Positions 38,541 to 47,583 of a stretch of 64,000 nt of DNA are shown piece after piece; position 1 is the first letter of the stretch, and every line of letters begins with the position of its first letter. The DNA comes from Vibrio viridaestus. Lineage in GTDB: Bacteria > Pseudomonadota > Gammaproteobacteria > Enterobacterales > Vibrionaceae. Made by a program: the position numbers and the translations under genes. The notes beneath the pieces are model-generated. The model did not search any database. It saw only the letters and a list, made by a program, of their open reading frames with translations, and was not told the origin of the DNA. The stretch is from positions 62,001-126,000 of the forward strand of contig NZ_RJVQ01000003.1 of assembly GCF_003856525.1 (NCBI RefSeq). Reading direction: 5' to 3'.

Positions 38541-38895
38541 AAATATTCCTTATTAGTTATTTCTAATATATCGTAAGGCGAGACAATATTGAATTCAACC
38601 TAAGGGGCTTTATGAATTTTAGAGGTTCTTCACACAACCCTGCGCCTAAATTTGATAATGTCCAAATGTGTCGAGCAAAAACTAAATTTAAAGCAGCAAA
38701 GCTGCGCCACATGTCTCCTTATATTTCATAATTATAATTCCGACACAATAGAAACGTAGACCTCTACTTTTTTAGAGGGGCTTTCTTTCGCCTTTAAAAA
38801 CACGTTATCTGTTGTCGATTCTATCCGTGCCATCATTTGAGCAAACCGCTCGGTTATACCTATTACTTGCACATATGATTTAACGGAGCACTCCT
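38541..38895. other. Gene-free leader of the FGGY kinase gene with several small hairpins
   Basis: 355 bases without a gene. Contents: a GCAGC-AAA-GCTGC hairpin (38693-38705), a duplicated TGCGCC and TAAATTT pair in the same order around 38640-38710, and a CCTCTA/TAGAGG hairpin followed by GGCTTTCTTT (38761-38788) that resembles a terminator or attenuator. The ribosome site of the kinase (GGAG at 38885) is inside a small GGAGCACTCC dyad. This could be a regulated leader or a small RNA, but I recognise no known class. Confidence 0.4.
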
Positions 38896-40509
38896 ATGAC
38901 GTTACCCGTCTCTGAAATTCGAGCACTGATTTTGAATGGCCAAGCAACTCTGGGGATAGAACTTGGTTCGACTCGGATCAAATCGGTACTCCTTGACACA
39001 GAAAGCCACGTGATAGCCACTGGTGGCCATGAATGGTCGAACGCTTATCTAGAGGGAGTATGGACATACTCTTTGCAAGACATCTGGCATGGTATTCAGG
39101 AAAGCTACCGCACTATGGTTGCTGATGTTAAGAGTAAGTACGATGTTGAACTGACTCAGTTAGCCGCTTTAGGTTTCAGTGCCATGATGCATGGCTATCT
39201 CGCTTTCAATAAACAGGATGAGTTGTTAGTCCCTTTTCGTACTTGGCGTAATAATTTTACCTCTGACGCGACTCAGGTTTTGATGGATACATTTAATTAC
39301 CCGATACCACAAAGATGGAGTATTGCACACCTCTACCAATCTATCTTAAATAATGAAAGTCATGTCAAGGATCTAAACTATATGACGACGTTGGCTGGCT
39401 ACGTTCATTGGCAACTCACGGGTGAAAAAGTTCTGGGGGTTGGTGATGCTTCTGGTATGTTCCCAATCGATATTGAAACGCAGCAATTTAATCAGCGGAT
39501 GATCGAGCAGTTTAATGAATTGGTGAATCAGCATCATTATTCCTGGCAGGTTCAGGATGTGATGCCTGGAGTGTTAGTTGCAGGTGAAACGGCAGGGAGA
39601 CTAACGGAAGAGGGAGCAAAACTACTGGATCCTAGCGGCTGTTTGCAATCAGGGGGTGTTCTTTGTCCTCCAGAGGGGGACGCGGGTACGGGGATGGTGG
39701 CAACCAATAGCGTTGCTGAGCGAACTGGTAACGTTTCGGCGGGCACATCAATTTTCGCTATGGTCGTTTTAGAAAAAGATTTATCGAAACTTCATCCAGA
39801 ACTTGACTTGGTCACTACGCCTACCGGAAAACTCGTTGCTATGGCCCATTCTAATAACTGTTCTTCAAATATTGATTCTTGGATCAAAGTATTCAAGGAA
39901 GCGACAGAGGCACTCGGCTTTAGTGTTGATATGAATACCCTCTATAGCACGCTATACAATAAAGCACTGGAAGGGGACAAAGATTGTGGTGGCCTTCTTG
40001 CTTACGGTTATCTTTCTGGAGAACATATGACGCACTTTGAAGAAGGACGTCCCCTGTTTACACGTACCTCAGATAGTAACTTCAACTTAGCGAACTTTAT
40101 TCGGGTCAACTTACAAACCTCTCTTGGTGCTATGAAAATAGGAATGGATATCCTTCTCAAGGAAGAAAACGTCAAGCTAGATAAAATGCTTGGACACGGT
40201 GGTCTCTTTAAAACGGCCGGTGTGGGACAACGTTTCATGGCCGCAGCGGTTAATGCGCCTGTAGCTGTCATGGATGATACCGCAGGGGAAGGTGGGGCTT
40301 GGGGCATTGCGCTGTTAGCAAAATTCGTCATTGATAAAAAGCAGGGTCAGACGTTAGAAAATTATCTGTCTAGCCATGTTTTTGTCGATAGCCACGAAAC
40401 CGTAGTCGAGCCCGATTTAGACGACGTAGTCGGATTTGAAACCTTTATGGAGCGTTATCGAGCAGGACTACCAATTGAGCGCGCGGCGGTTGAACACTTA
40501 AAAAGCTAG
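38896..40509 (+). CDS. FGGY-family carbohydrate kinase
   Basis: A 537-residue sugar kinase of the FGGY/ASKHA fold. The N-terminal phosphate-1 motif is [15 protein letters not shown] near residue 20. Further family pieces are [10 protein letters not shown] near 182, [10 protein letters not shown] near 260, the ATP-loop [11 protein letters not shown] near 282, and [21 protein letters not shown] near 435. The substrate may be xylulose, ribulose or another pentulose; no isomerase or transporter is adjacent to decide. It starts at ATG 38896, after a long structured leader. Confidence 0.82.
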   Translation: MTLPVSEIRALILNGQATLGIELGSTRIKSVLLDTESHVIATGGHEWSNAYLEGVWTYSLQDIWHGIQESYRTMVADVKSKYDVELTQLAALGFSAMMHGYLAFNKQDELLVPFRTWRNNFTSDATQVLMDTFNYPIPQRWSIAHLYQSILNNESHVKDLNYMTTLAGYVHWQLTGEKVLGVGDASGMFPIDIETQQFNQRMIEQFNELVNQHHYSWQVQDVMPGVLVAGETAGRLTEEGAKLLDPSGCLQSGGVLCPPEGDAGTGMVATNSVAERTGNVSAGTSIFAMVVLEKDLSKLHPELDLVTTPTGKLVAMAHSNNCSSNIDSWIKVFKEATEALGFSVDMNTLYSTLYNKALEGDKDCGGLLAYGYLSGEHMTHFEEGRPLFTRTSDSNFNLANFIRVNLQTSLGAMKIGMDILLKEENVKLDKMLGHGGLFKTAGVGQRFMAAAVNAPVAVMDDTAGEGGAWGIALLAKFVIDKKQGQTLENYLSSHVFVDSHETVVEPDLDDVVGFETFMERYRAGLPIERAAVEHLKS

Positions 40510-40539
40510 CGACTAACATTTGATTGGGGCGATAGAGCC

Positions 40540-40833
40540 TCAATCAATATTACTACCAGGTATCTTGCGTCTATAGTTATTCCGAATATTTTTTAAGTGA
40601 ACCAGGCTGGTTAACTTTATTGCTGGCTTAATAATTAGTTGGGCACTGCCGACAATGAACAGCCAGGTTCCACTTTGCATCAATGAATCGTTGAGAAAGA
40701 AAAAACTGCCAATTAAGAACCATACGGCGATAAGAAAATCGTTCAGAGCACCTAATGCATCGTAGCGGCTTTGAATAACTAAGTGCTCATGACCAATGGG
40801 AATATCGATGTCTCTAGGTTTCTTTATCATCAT
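40540..40833 (-). CDS. YrhK-like small membrane protein
   Basis: A 97-residue protein with two predicted membrane helices (about residues 30-48 and 55-70). It fits the YrhK-like domain: an N-terminal polar segment, GALNDFLIAVWFLIGSFFF, then GTWLFIVGSAQLIIKPAI and a basic tail. Function unknown. It is convergent with the kinase gene and divergent from the chemoreceptor gene, with twin palindromes in its upstream region. Confidence 0.7.
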   Translation of the reverse strand: MMIKKPRDIDIPIGHEHLVIQSRYDALGALNDFLIAVWFLIGSFFFLNDSLMQSGTWLFIVGSAQLIIKPAIKLTSLVHLKNIRNNYRRKIPGSNID

Positions 40834-40899
40834 TACTCCTTGTTTTTGTATTGTATCGACGTTAACACCACTGTTTTAATTACACAAACATCTGGATCA

Positions 40900-40944
40900 A
40901 ATCGCAAATTTAAATTTGCAATATGCGAATTTAGATTTGCGATT
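40900..40944. repeat. Twin 16-bp palindromes forming a 45-bp dyad (putative operator)
   Basis: GCAAATTTAAATTTGC (40904-40919, perfect palindrome) and GCGAATTTAGATTTGC (40925-40940, imperfect) are spaced 21 bases centre to centre, two helical turns. The whole 45 bases are also a near-perfect large dyad starting AATCGC and ending GCGATT. It lies in the gap between divergent yrhK-like and chemoreceptor genes, so a dimeric repressor bound side by side is likely. Confidence 0.6.
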
Positions 40945-41157
40945 TTGTAATTTAGTAGCTGGTCATTTTGTGAACTCCGAAAGATGAACTGAATGTTGTT
41001 AATGTTAATCATTTGTTATTTAAATCATTTATTGAATATTACTCATTAAAACGTGATGTGATACCAATTTTTGTCACACTTCTTGCATAAGCTAGTAAAG
41101 TTGGGCACAACCTTTTGTAGCCCGCTGATTCAAACATTCATTCACTGGTGGTGGCTT

Positions 41158-42465
41158 ATGTTTTCATTATTTAAAAAACAAAAATTAGAATTGTTGGCGC
41201 GCGAGCAGGAGAAGGCTTTTCTTACTAGCACGATTGCTGCGATTCAAAATAGCATGGCGACCATCGAATTTGATACGTCTGGCAAGATCATGGACGTCAA
41301 CGATCTTTTCTTAAAAGTGGTCGGTTATCAAAAGCAAGATGTGGTTGGACAACACCATTCAATGTTTTGTTTTAAAGAACTGACGTCATCACCAGAATAC
41401 AAGACATTCTGGCAGTCGCTTGCGAATGGTATTGAACAGCGAGGTACCTTTAAACGTAAAGATAGTAATGGAAATACCGTATGGCTTGAGGCGAACTATT
41501 TTCCGGTAACGCATGAAGGCAAAGTCATTCGTATTATGAAAATTGCGTGTGATATTACCGCTCAAATGGAAGAAAAGTATGCTACTGAGAGTATCATTAA
41601 AGCACTAGATAGCTCTATGGCGGTGATAGAATTTGAACCTGATGGAACCATCATTGATGCAAATCAGAATTTTTTGAGCACCGTAGGATATCGATTAGAG
41701 CAGATCAAAGGTAAGCATCATAAAATGTTCTGTGACGATGCCTTTTTCTCTTCTCATCCTCATTTTTGGCGTGATCTGGGGGCTGGTAAGTATCAGTCGG
41801 GTAAATTTAAACGGATTGATGCGTCAGGTAGAACAATATGGTTAGAGGCGACCTATAACCCCATTTTTGATGCAAGTGGTAATGTTGTCCGTGTCATTAA
41901 ATTTGCGTCTGATATCACGGCTAAAGAAGAACACAATATTGCTATCGCGCATTCGGCTGATCTTGCGCTAAGCACTGCGGTTGAAACGACACAGATTGCT
42001 AAAGAAGGTGCATTGCAGCTAGATGATGCTGTCGAAGTGTCTAAAAATATCGCACTACAAGTACAGGAAACATCGAGTAAGATTCAGTCGCTTAATGCTA
42101 AGTCAAAGAATATTGAAGAAATTGTTTCAACCATTCGTGGGATAGCAGAGCAGACTAACTTATTGGCACTCAATGCAGCAATAGAGGCCGCTCGTGCCGG
42201 TGAGCAAGGGAGAGGGTTTGCGGTTGTCGCTGATGAGGTGCGTAAGTTAGCATCGAGAACGTCGCAATCGACAGAGGAAATCGCAAAAGTCGTACAGGAA
42301 ACCAATGTCCTTATGGCTTCAGCAACCAGTGCAATGAAGGAAGTGGATACTATTTCGGAGCTAGGCAAAGATAAGATTAGCCAAGTTACCAGTGTAATTG
42401 ATGAAATCTATCGCGGTGCAGAAAATATCTCTAATTCTGTAAGTGCGCTTAACCTGGCGAGTTAG
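41158..42465 (+). CDS. Soluble PAS-PAS methyl-accepting chemotaxis protein
   Basis: A 435-residue chemoreceptor without membrane segments. Two PAS domains come first (about residues 30-130 and 145-250), each followed by a PAC-like strand ([20 protein letters not shown]), similar to Aer-type energy or heme/FAD sensors. The C-terminal signalling hairpin is intact: [20 protein letters not shown] and [13 protein letters not shown]. The frame is open to TTG 41071, but ATG 41158 gives MFSLFKKQK, the usual start of this receptor type. It is probably a cytoplasmic redox or ligand sensor for the flagellar chemotaxis array. Confidence 0.88.
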   Translation: MFSLFKKQKLELLAREQEKAFLTSTIAAIQNSMATIEFDTSGKIMDVNDLFLKVVGYQKQDVVGQHHSMFCFKELTSSPEYKTFWQSLANGIEQRGTFKRKDSNGNTVWLEANYFPVTHEGKVIRIMKIACDITAQMEEKYATESIIKALDSSMAVIEFEPDGTIIDANQNFLSTVGYRLEQIKGKHHKMFCDDAFFSSHPHFWRDLGAGKYQSGKFKRIDASGRTIWLEATYNPIFDASGNVVRVIKFASDITAKEEHNIAIAHSADLALSTAVETTQIAKEGALQLDDAVEVSKNIALQVQETSSKIQSLNAKSKNIEEIVSTIRGIAEQTNLLALNAAIEAARAGEQGRGFAVVADEVRKLASRTSQSTEEIAKVVQETNVLMASATSAMKEVDTISELGKDKISQVTSVIDEIYRGAENISNSVSALNLAS

Positions 42466-42472
42466 TGGTGAT

Positions 42473-43039
42473 TTAAGTTAGAATGGTTCGAAAAGTCAGA
42501 GTGATTCGGTCATCCATATCTCTCTGGCTTTTATTGAGTCCATGTTTCCAAAAATGCTGAATTTGTCCCCCCATAATCAACAATGACCCCGAACATGGGG
42601 AAATCGAAAACTTATCAATGCCGTTGTTATGCCTAAATAATAGGGGTCTTGATTTTCCGAGTGTGATCATTGCAACAATCGGGTTTTTACCGAGTTCTGG
42701 TTCATTATCGGCGTGAAATCCCATGGAGTGTTTACCATGTTGATACCAGTTGCCTAATACACTGTTAAATTGTTTATCACAGAATGAGTTGACCCTATCA
42801 AGAATAGGACGTAACAGGGGGGCAAATTGTTTGGCTGGCAGCGTAGTGTTGGAATAGGTATACGCCTTTTCTCCGTACCAGCACTGAAGTCGTGGTATGT
42901 TGTGTTGTTTACCAAACAGAGTTATCTGCCCTTGTTGCCAATCAAGGTCTCTCTTTATAGAGGCAAGAAGGTTAAGAGGGTCTTCTATCCACTCCTCTTG
43001 ATAGTCCAAGTAACCGTCCAATAACTCAATTCGTTGCAT
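42473..43039 (-). CDS. AlkB-family alpha-ketoglutarate-dependent dioxygenase
   Basis: A 188-residue Fe(II)/2-oxoglutarate dioxygenase. The iron triad is visible: HADNE (H-x-D) near residue 114 and the distal His in IQHFWKHGL near 160. The 2-oxoglutarate Arg pair is in RITLTFR at the C-terminus. It is shorter than E. coli AlkB and resembles the AlkB2/3-like branch, so it probably repairs alkylated DNA bases; RNA demethylation is possible. It lies four bases from the stop of the GGDEF/EAL gene, on the same strand. Confidence 0.87.
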   Translation of the reverse strand: MQRIELLDGYLDYQEEWIEDPLNLLASIKRDLDWQQGQITLFGKQHNIPRLQCWYGEKAYTYSNTTLPAKQFAPLLRPILDRVNSFCDKQFNSVLGNWYQHGKHSMGFHADNEPELGKNPIVAMITLGKSRPLLFRHNNGIDKFSISPCSGSLLIMGGQIQHFWKHGLNKSQRDMDDRITLTFRTILT

Positions 43040-43043
43040 GAGC

Positions 43044-44939
43044 TTACACAGTTATTAAATATTGCTGGCAATAAGTGATAAATTTATCGATCTTGGCTGG
43101 CTTTGAGAAATAAAATCCCTGAAACTCATCTATGCCGAGCTCTTTTAATTTGTCTAACTCTTCTACTTTCTCCACGCCCTCCGCTACGACGCGGATACCG
43201 AGGCCATGAGATAGTGACACAATAGAGGAAGTGAACAGGCTTTGCTTATCGAGTTCATGGATATTGACGATAAAAGAGCGGTCGATTTTCACTTTATCGA
43301 AACTCAAGTGATTCAGGTTATACATAGAAGACCATCCAGTACCAAAGTCGTCTAAGGCCGTACGGATACCAATTGATTTTAAGTCTTGTATAACGGCTTG
43401 GCTCAGGGGTAAATCATCCAGAGTCATTGTTTCTGTTATTTCAAATATCACCGACTTTAAAAGGTGTTCGTTGTCTCGGCCAAAGATATCTAAAACAGTC
43501 GAGGATAGGTCTGTATTAAAAAGTGAATCTGACAAGTTTACCGATATTTCGACTCGTTCAGAATACGGCTTCAACTTATCCAAAAGTACATCCCTAACAC
43601 AGCGGATAGCCCACAATCCAAGCTTTTGACCTAACCCAGCCTCTTCAGCGATCGAAATAACGTATTCTGGGTTAATCATACCAAAATCTGGGTGGCTCCA
43701 TCTGAGTAAAGCCTCACATCCTATTTTCTCTCGCTGGTTAATATCAACTATCGGTTGATAGCAAAGGTAGAGCTGAGTCTGGGTATTGCCTTCTAATAAC
43801 AGCAGTGACAGGTCATCAGTTAATCTTTTCCGTTTTCTGGTCTCCTGCTCAATGTCTTGGTCGAAGTAAACTATAGGACCATTTAACGCTTTCTGGGCAC
43901 GATTTAATGCTAATTCTGCGTGGTTCAAAATCAGCTTATCGCGACGAATGTGCTGGGAGTTACTTAAGAGTGCGGAACTTGCGACGACACCCATTGACAA
44001 AGTCATCCTTTTGGCTGGATCAAGTTCTTTGAGACAGGCGTCCACTTTGTTCCACAAGCGTTTTGCAAAGGATTTTACTTCTAAATCCGGATTGAGTGAC
44101 GTGATGGCAAATTCATCTGCGCCAATACGAAAACAGTGAATTTCGTATTGTTCAGAAATAGCCATAAGCTGTTTGGCTACAGAAACTAATAACTGGTCAC
44201 CATATTCGTATCCGATACTATCATTGAGTCCTTTAAAACCATGAATATCAAACAACAAAAGATGAAAATTCGAATTAGAAGACTCTTCTTTGAGTAAGCG
44301 CATCAGGTCATTTCGGTTACCGAGCTTAGTTAATGGGTCTTTCCACGCTAGAAACTGCTGCGCTTTTGCATCTTTGTAGACCATATAAGACAGAACGATA
44401 AAGACCAACAACATGACCAGAATATAGAGTGAAGTTTCATTCTTATTTCTAGAAAGTAATTCGCGTTGTTGGACAGATTGTTCACTAGTGAAACTGATGA
44501 TAATCAGATCACGAATATCTTTCTCCACCTGATTGAAGTCGTCTAACATCCGAGCCTGTGCTCTCAGGTCGTTTGTAATTACAGCGGTTTCATATAGCTT
44601 GAGTTTATTAAATGCGGTTGTGACTTCTTCTTTTGCATTAAATTTTGCTCTCATCTGAGCTGTTTCTTTGCTGGTGAGGAAGGTTGAGTAGCGATTCCAT
44701 AAAATATCATATTTCAGCTGCAGGTCTTGTTGCGCGCCAGCTTCACCAAATTGGTTTTTCTCAATGGCACGAACTAAATCTTCTGTCTCTAGTCCCATTT
44801 TGGCGAGAGCCCAAGCGGAAAGCTGAGTATGTTTGGTTAGAAGATTATAAGAACCTTCTAACTTATAAACAGTCCAAAGACAAAATATCAGGACGAGAGT
44901 TAGAAGGCTTACTAACCCAAATAATTTACGGCTGAGCAT
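43044..44939 (-). CDS. Membrane GGDEF/EAL protein, probable c-di-GMP phosphodiesterase
   Basis: A 631-residue regulator: membrane helix at 7-26, periplasmic helical sensor to about 165, helix at 170-187, GGDEF domain (200-360), EAL domain (375-630). The GGDEF signature reads RIGADEF (GADEF at 273-277), an altered first half-site that may weaken cyclase activity. All expected EAL residues seem present: EALLRW (409), NLSDSLF, EITET, LDDFGTG, KIDRSF, AEGVE, and FQGFYFSKP. I therefore predict net phosphodiesterase activity. A small secreted molybdopterin-fold protein gene lies 17 bases upstream on the same strand, likely a co-transcribed partner that could feed the periplasmic sensor. Confidence 0.9.
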   Translation of the reverse strand: MLSRKLFGLVSLLTLVLIFCLWTVYKLEGSYNLLTKHTQLSAWALAKMGLETEDLVRAIEKNQFGEAGAQQDLQLKYDILWNRYSTFLTSKETAQMRAKFNAKEEVTTAFNKLKLYETAVITNDLRAQARMLDDFNQVEKDIRDLIIISFTSEQSVQQRELLSRNKNETSLYILVMLLVFIVLSYMVYKDAKAQQFLAWKDPLTKLGNRNDLMRLLKEESSNSNFHLLLFDIHGFKGLNDSIGYEYGDQLLVSVAKQLMAISEQYEIHCFRIGADEFAITSLNPDLEVKSFAKRLWNKVDACLKELDPAKRMTLSMGVVASSALLSNSQHIRRDKLILNHAELALNRAQKALNGPIVYFDQDIEQETRKRKRLTDDLSLLLLEGNTQTQLYLCYQPIVDINQREKIGCEALLRWSHPDFGMINPEYVISIAEEAGLGQKLGLWAIRCVRDVLLDKLKPYSERVEISVNLSDSLFNTDLSSTVLDIFGRDNEHLLKSVIFEITETMTLDDLPLSQAVIQDLKSIGIRTALDDFGTGWSSMYNLNHLSFDKVKIDRSFIVNIHELDKQSLFTSSIVSLSHGLGIRVVAEGVEKVEELDKLKELGIDEFQGFYFSKPAKIDKFITYCQQYLITV

Positions 44940-44956
44940 AGTTATCGTTATCTATT

Positions 44957-45448
44957 TTAATTTGCGGTCCATTCAATTTTTGAGGTCTGCCAAACCATTC
45001 GGCTGTGCAAAAGCTCATTATTGACTTCACCTTTTTGAGACAATGGGTAGACGATCCATAATGGCCCTTTATCGCGTATTGGCATAAATTTGCCATTTTT
45101 CTTTATCGCAATGATTGGATCATAGTTGTCGATGTCTGAATAAGGTATTTCTGACCAATAATTGTTGAGAGCAATGACTTTGAACGTTCCGGAGCTGATA
45201 TTATGCTGTTGAGCGAGTTTTTTTAACGATACACCGGAGAAGTCAGTTTTACCCGCGGTCCACGGGGTCTCAGTTTTAAACTCAGTATCAGACATCTGAG
45301 TAAGATCATCCAACGTATATTGATAACTTTCATTATTAATCTCAAAAGTTAGAATTGAGTTTTCTTTTGCATTAATTGTAAATGAAAAAAGAGCGCAAAA
45401 GGCGATGACTAGAGAAAGACAAAATTTCGGGCTGAGTATATTTTGCAT
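44957..45448 (-). CDS. Secreted small molybdopterin-oxidoreductase-fold protein
   Basis: A 163-residue exported protein (signal peptide about residues 1-27, ending INAKE). The remainder has the sulfite-oxidase-like molybdopterin-binding fold in minimal form: FSGVSLKKLAQQHN, FKVIALNNYWSEIPYSDI, and PLWIVYPLSQ. The cofactor-ligating Cys of true oxidases is absent, so it probably binds a ligand or protein instead. Its stop lies 17 bases before a membrane GGDEF/EAL gene; such pairs recur in gammaproteobacteria, suggesting a periplasmic sensor module. Confidence 0.75.
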   Translation of the reverse strand: MQNILSPKFCLSLVIAFCALFSFTINAKENSILTFEINNESYQYTLDDLTQMSDTEFKTETPWTAGKTDFSGVSLKKLAQQHNISSGTFKVIALNNYWSEIPYSDIDNYDPIIAIKKNGKFMPIRDKGPLWIVYPLSQKGEVNNELLHSRMVWQTSKIEWTAN

Positions 45449-45539
45449 TACAGATACCTTGAGTGATATGCAATGAGCGTTATTGTTATTATTAATTGAT
45501 AGGCAACTATTGGTATTTCTTCAATTCGCTTTCATGATT

Positions 45540-45677
45540 TTATTTGTCTATGTGAATTGCCGATGGTTTCTTGTAGGTAACATCTTCAATCAGATATACC
45601 GGCAGCGTGACTGCGGTAATGATCAGTATCGCGGCAGAGCAAGTCATTATTTTGGGTGCTTTATTATGTAATCTCAT
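45540..45677 (-). CDS. 45-residue single-span membrane protein
   Basis: A very small protein: MRLHNKAPK, then one hydrophobic helix (about residues 11-29) and a polar tail. GAGAGG is at an ideal distance before ATG 45677; a longer open frame up to 45755 has no support. No family recognised. It lies 91 bases upstream of the molybdopterin-fold gene on the same strand, so it may lead that operon. Confidence 0.5.
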   Translation of the reverse strand: MRLHNKAPKIMTCSAAILIITAVTLPVYLIEDVTYKKPSAIHIDK

Positions 45678-45790
45678 AAGAACCTCTCTCAAATTGCAAC
45701 GAATTAACGGCACTTTGTTAAGGTAATGCAAAATATAAGCCATACGTGAGGTCAAGAATTACCAAAAAGAGGTGACGGGTATTGCAATAA

Positions 45791-45819
45791 CAGGCGAGTA
45801 ATTTATTCATACTCGCCTG
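45791..45819 (-). terminator. Terminator-like hairpin after the GNAT-nitrilase gene
   Basis: A 10-bp perfect stem CAGGCGAGTA / TACTCGCCTG with a nine-base loop, beyond the stop codon at 45839. The T-run is weak. Confidence 0.6.
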
Positions 45820-45838
45820 TAGTAGATGCTCAGGATGC

Positions 45839-47371
45839 TTATTTTATTGCATTAGATGTTTTACCGTAGAGATCTAAACGGCGGTGACGCAGGTTGGTTA
45901 CTGAGCCTTCTGTATTAAGTTGCTTTAACTTATCCAGATCGACATCTGCAAAAATAATCATTTCTGTATTTGGATTGGCTTCAGTGATGGTTGCATCATG
46001 AGGGAAGAAAATGTCCGATGGCGAAAATACTGCAGACTGCGCGTACTGAATATCAACATTATCCACTTGTGGCAAATTGCCAACGCTACCACCAATAGCA
46101 ACATAACACTCATTTTCGATTGCTCGAGCTTGAGAACAAAGTCTTACTCGTTGATAACCGTTTTTCGTATCAGTCCAGAATGGTACGAATATAATCTGCA
46201 CCCCTTGCTCAGCCATGATTCTGCCTAACTCAGGGAACTCACTGTCATAACAAATTAGGATGCCAACTTTGCCTGCATCAGTTTCAAATACCTGAATTTT
46301 GTCGCCACCATCAATAACCCATTCACGCTCCTCGTGTGGAGTAATGTGAATTTTGGCCTGTTCGTCGATATCTCCGTCGCGATGAAGAAGGTAAGAGACA
46401 TTATAAAGTTGGTCGTCTTTCACTTCTGGCATACTACCCGCGATGATATTGATATTGTAGGTGATAGCCATTTCAGAAAAGCGATTTTTAATTTGCTCGG
46501 TAAAAGACGCTAGATATCGAATCGCTTCAACGGACGACTGACCATGCTGTAGACCCATCAACGGTGCGTTGAAAAATTCAGGTAGTAATGCAAAATCGGC
46601 TTTGTAATTGGAAAGTGACTGTATAAAGAATTCAGCTTGTTCCAACAGTTCTTCTACGCTGGCAACCTTTCTCATCTGCCATTGGATGATACCTAAACGA
46701 ATAATGGTTTTTTCTGCGTCGTGGATTGAGTGTAAATCACCTTCGTAATAGAAGTTGTCCCATTCAAGAAGCGTTGCGTAACCCTGAGAACTGTTATCTT
46801 CTGGAAGATATTTCTTCATCAAGCGTTTTACGTCAAAATCATTCGCAAGTTGGAATGAAAGAATAGGATCGTGAATTTCTTTGCGTTTTACTTTTTTTAT
46901 GTAGTCAATAACTTCCATCTCCTTAGCGTATTTTTTATAGCCCGGGATTCGACCACCTGAGAGGATGGCTTTTAAGTTATCATTGCGACACAGTTCTTTA
47001 CGCGCTTCGTAAAGCCGTCTACCGAGGCGCAAACCACGATAATCTGGATGAACAAACACATCTAAGCCGTATAGTGCGTCACCATTTGGATTGTGCTGAA
47101 TGACGTTATGCTCATTGACAATGTCTGTATAGAAGTGCGGTAAAGAATAACGATTATAGTCAACTTTGATGGTCAGGGCGCCACCAATGATTTTTCCATC
47201 GTCTTCGATACATATTTGACCGTCAGGATACTGATGGATTAGGTCCATAATCGTCATTCTTGGCCACGCTCCGCCGACATCCGGGAACACTAAATCCATC
47301 AATGCCGCAAGTTCGTCGTAATCACTTTTTTCTATAACGCGTAGTGTTAATCTTGGCGTTGCCGTTCTCAT
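45839..47371 (-). CDS. GNAT acetyltransferase / carbon-nitrogen hydrolase fusion
   Basis: A 510-residue two-domain enzyme. The N-terminal GNAT domain (about 1-200) has the acetyl-CoA loop RGLRLGRRLYEARKEL near residue 112. The C-terminal nitrilase-fold hydrolase (about 225-500) has the Glu-Lys-Cys triad: LLPEFFNAP, the Lys in AKIHITPHE, and ILICYDSEFPELGR. It follows a well-known but uncharacterised bifunctional family; the hydrolase may act on an amide of the acetylated substrate. It is transcribed alone. Confidence 0.9.
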   Translation of the reverse strand: MRTATPRLTLRVIEKSDYDELAALMDLVFPDVGGAWPRMTIMDLIHQYPDGQICIEDDGKIIGGALTIKVDYNRYSLPHFYTDIVNEHNVIQHNPNGDALYGLDVFVHPDYRGLRLGRRLYEARKELCRNDNLKAILSGGRIPGYKKYAKEMEVIDYIKKVKRKEIHDPILSFQLANDFDVKRLMKKYLPEDNSSQGYATLLEWDNFYYEGDLHSIHDAEKTIIRLGIIQWQMRKVASVEELLEQAEFFIQSLSNYKADFALLPEFFNAPLMGLQHGQSSVEAIRYLASFTEQIKNRFSEMAITYNINIIAGSMPEVKDDQLYNVSYLLHRDGDIDEQAKIHITPHEEREWVIDGGDKIQVFETDAGKVGILICYDSEFPELGRIMAEQGVQIIFVPFWTDTKNGYQRVRLCSQARAIENECYVAIGGSVGNLPQVDNVDIQYAQSAVFSPSDIFFPHDATITEANPNTEMIIFADVDLDKLKQLNTEGSVTNLRHRRLDLYGKTSNAIK

Positions 47372-47583
47372 TCGGGAGTACTCCTTTTAATATCTCTTTT
47401 CATCTTGAACAACCTAAGCATCTAATTCAAGGACTGTTTTGTTATTGATTATGCCGTGGGAAAATATATGTTCCTTTTATTGGTGTTCTGCGACTGCTTA
47501 GGTTTAAAGCATTATAACCTAGTAACTTACTCGGGTATTTGCTAGTGTTGAAATTAAGATTCTTAGCAATTAAGTGTATTTCA

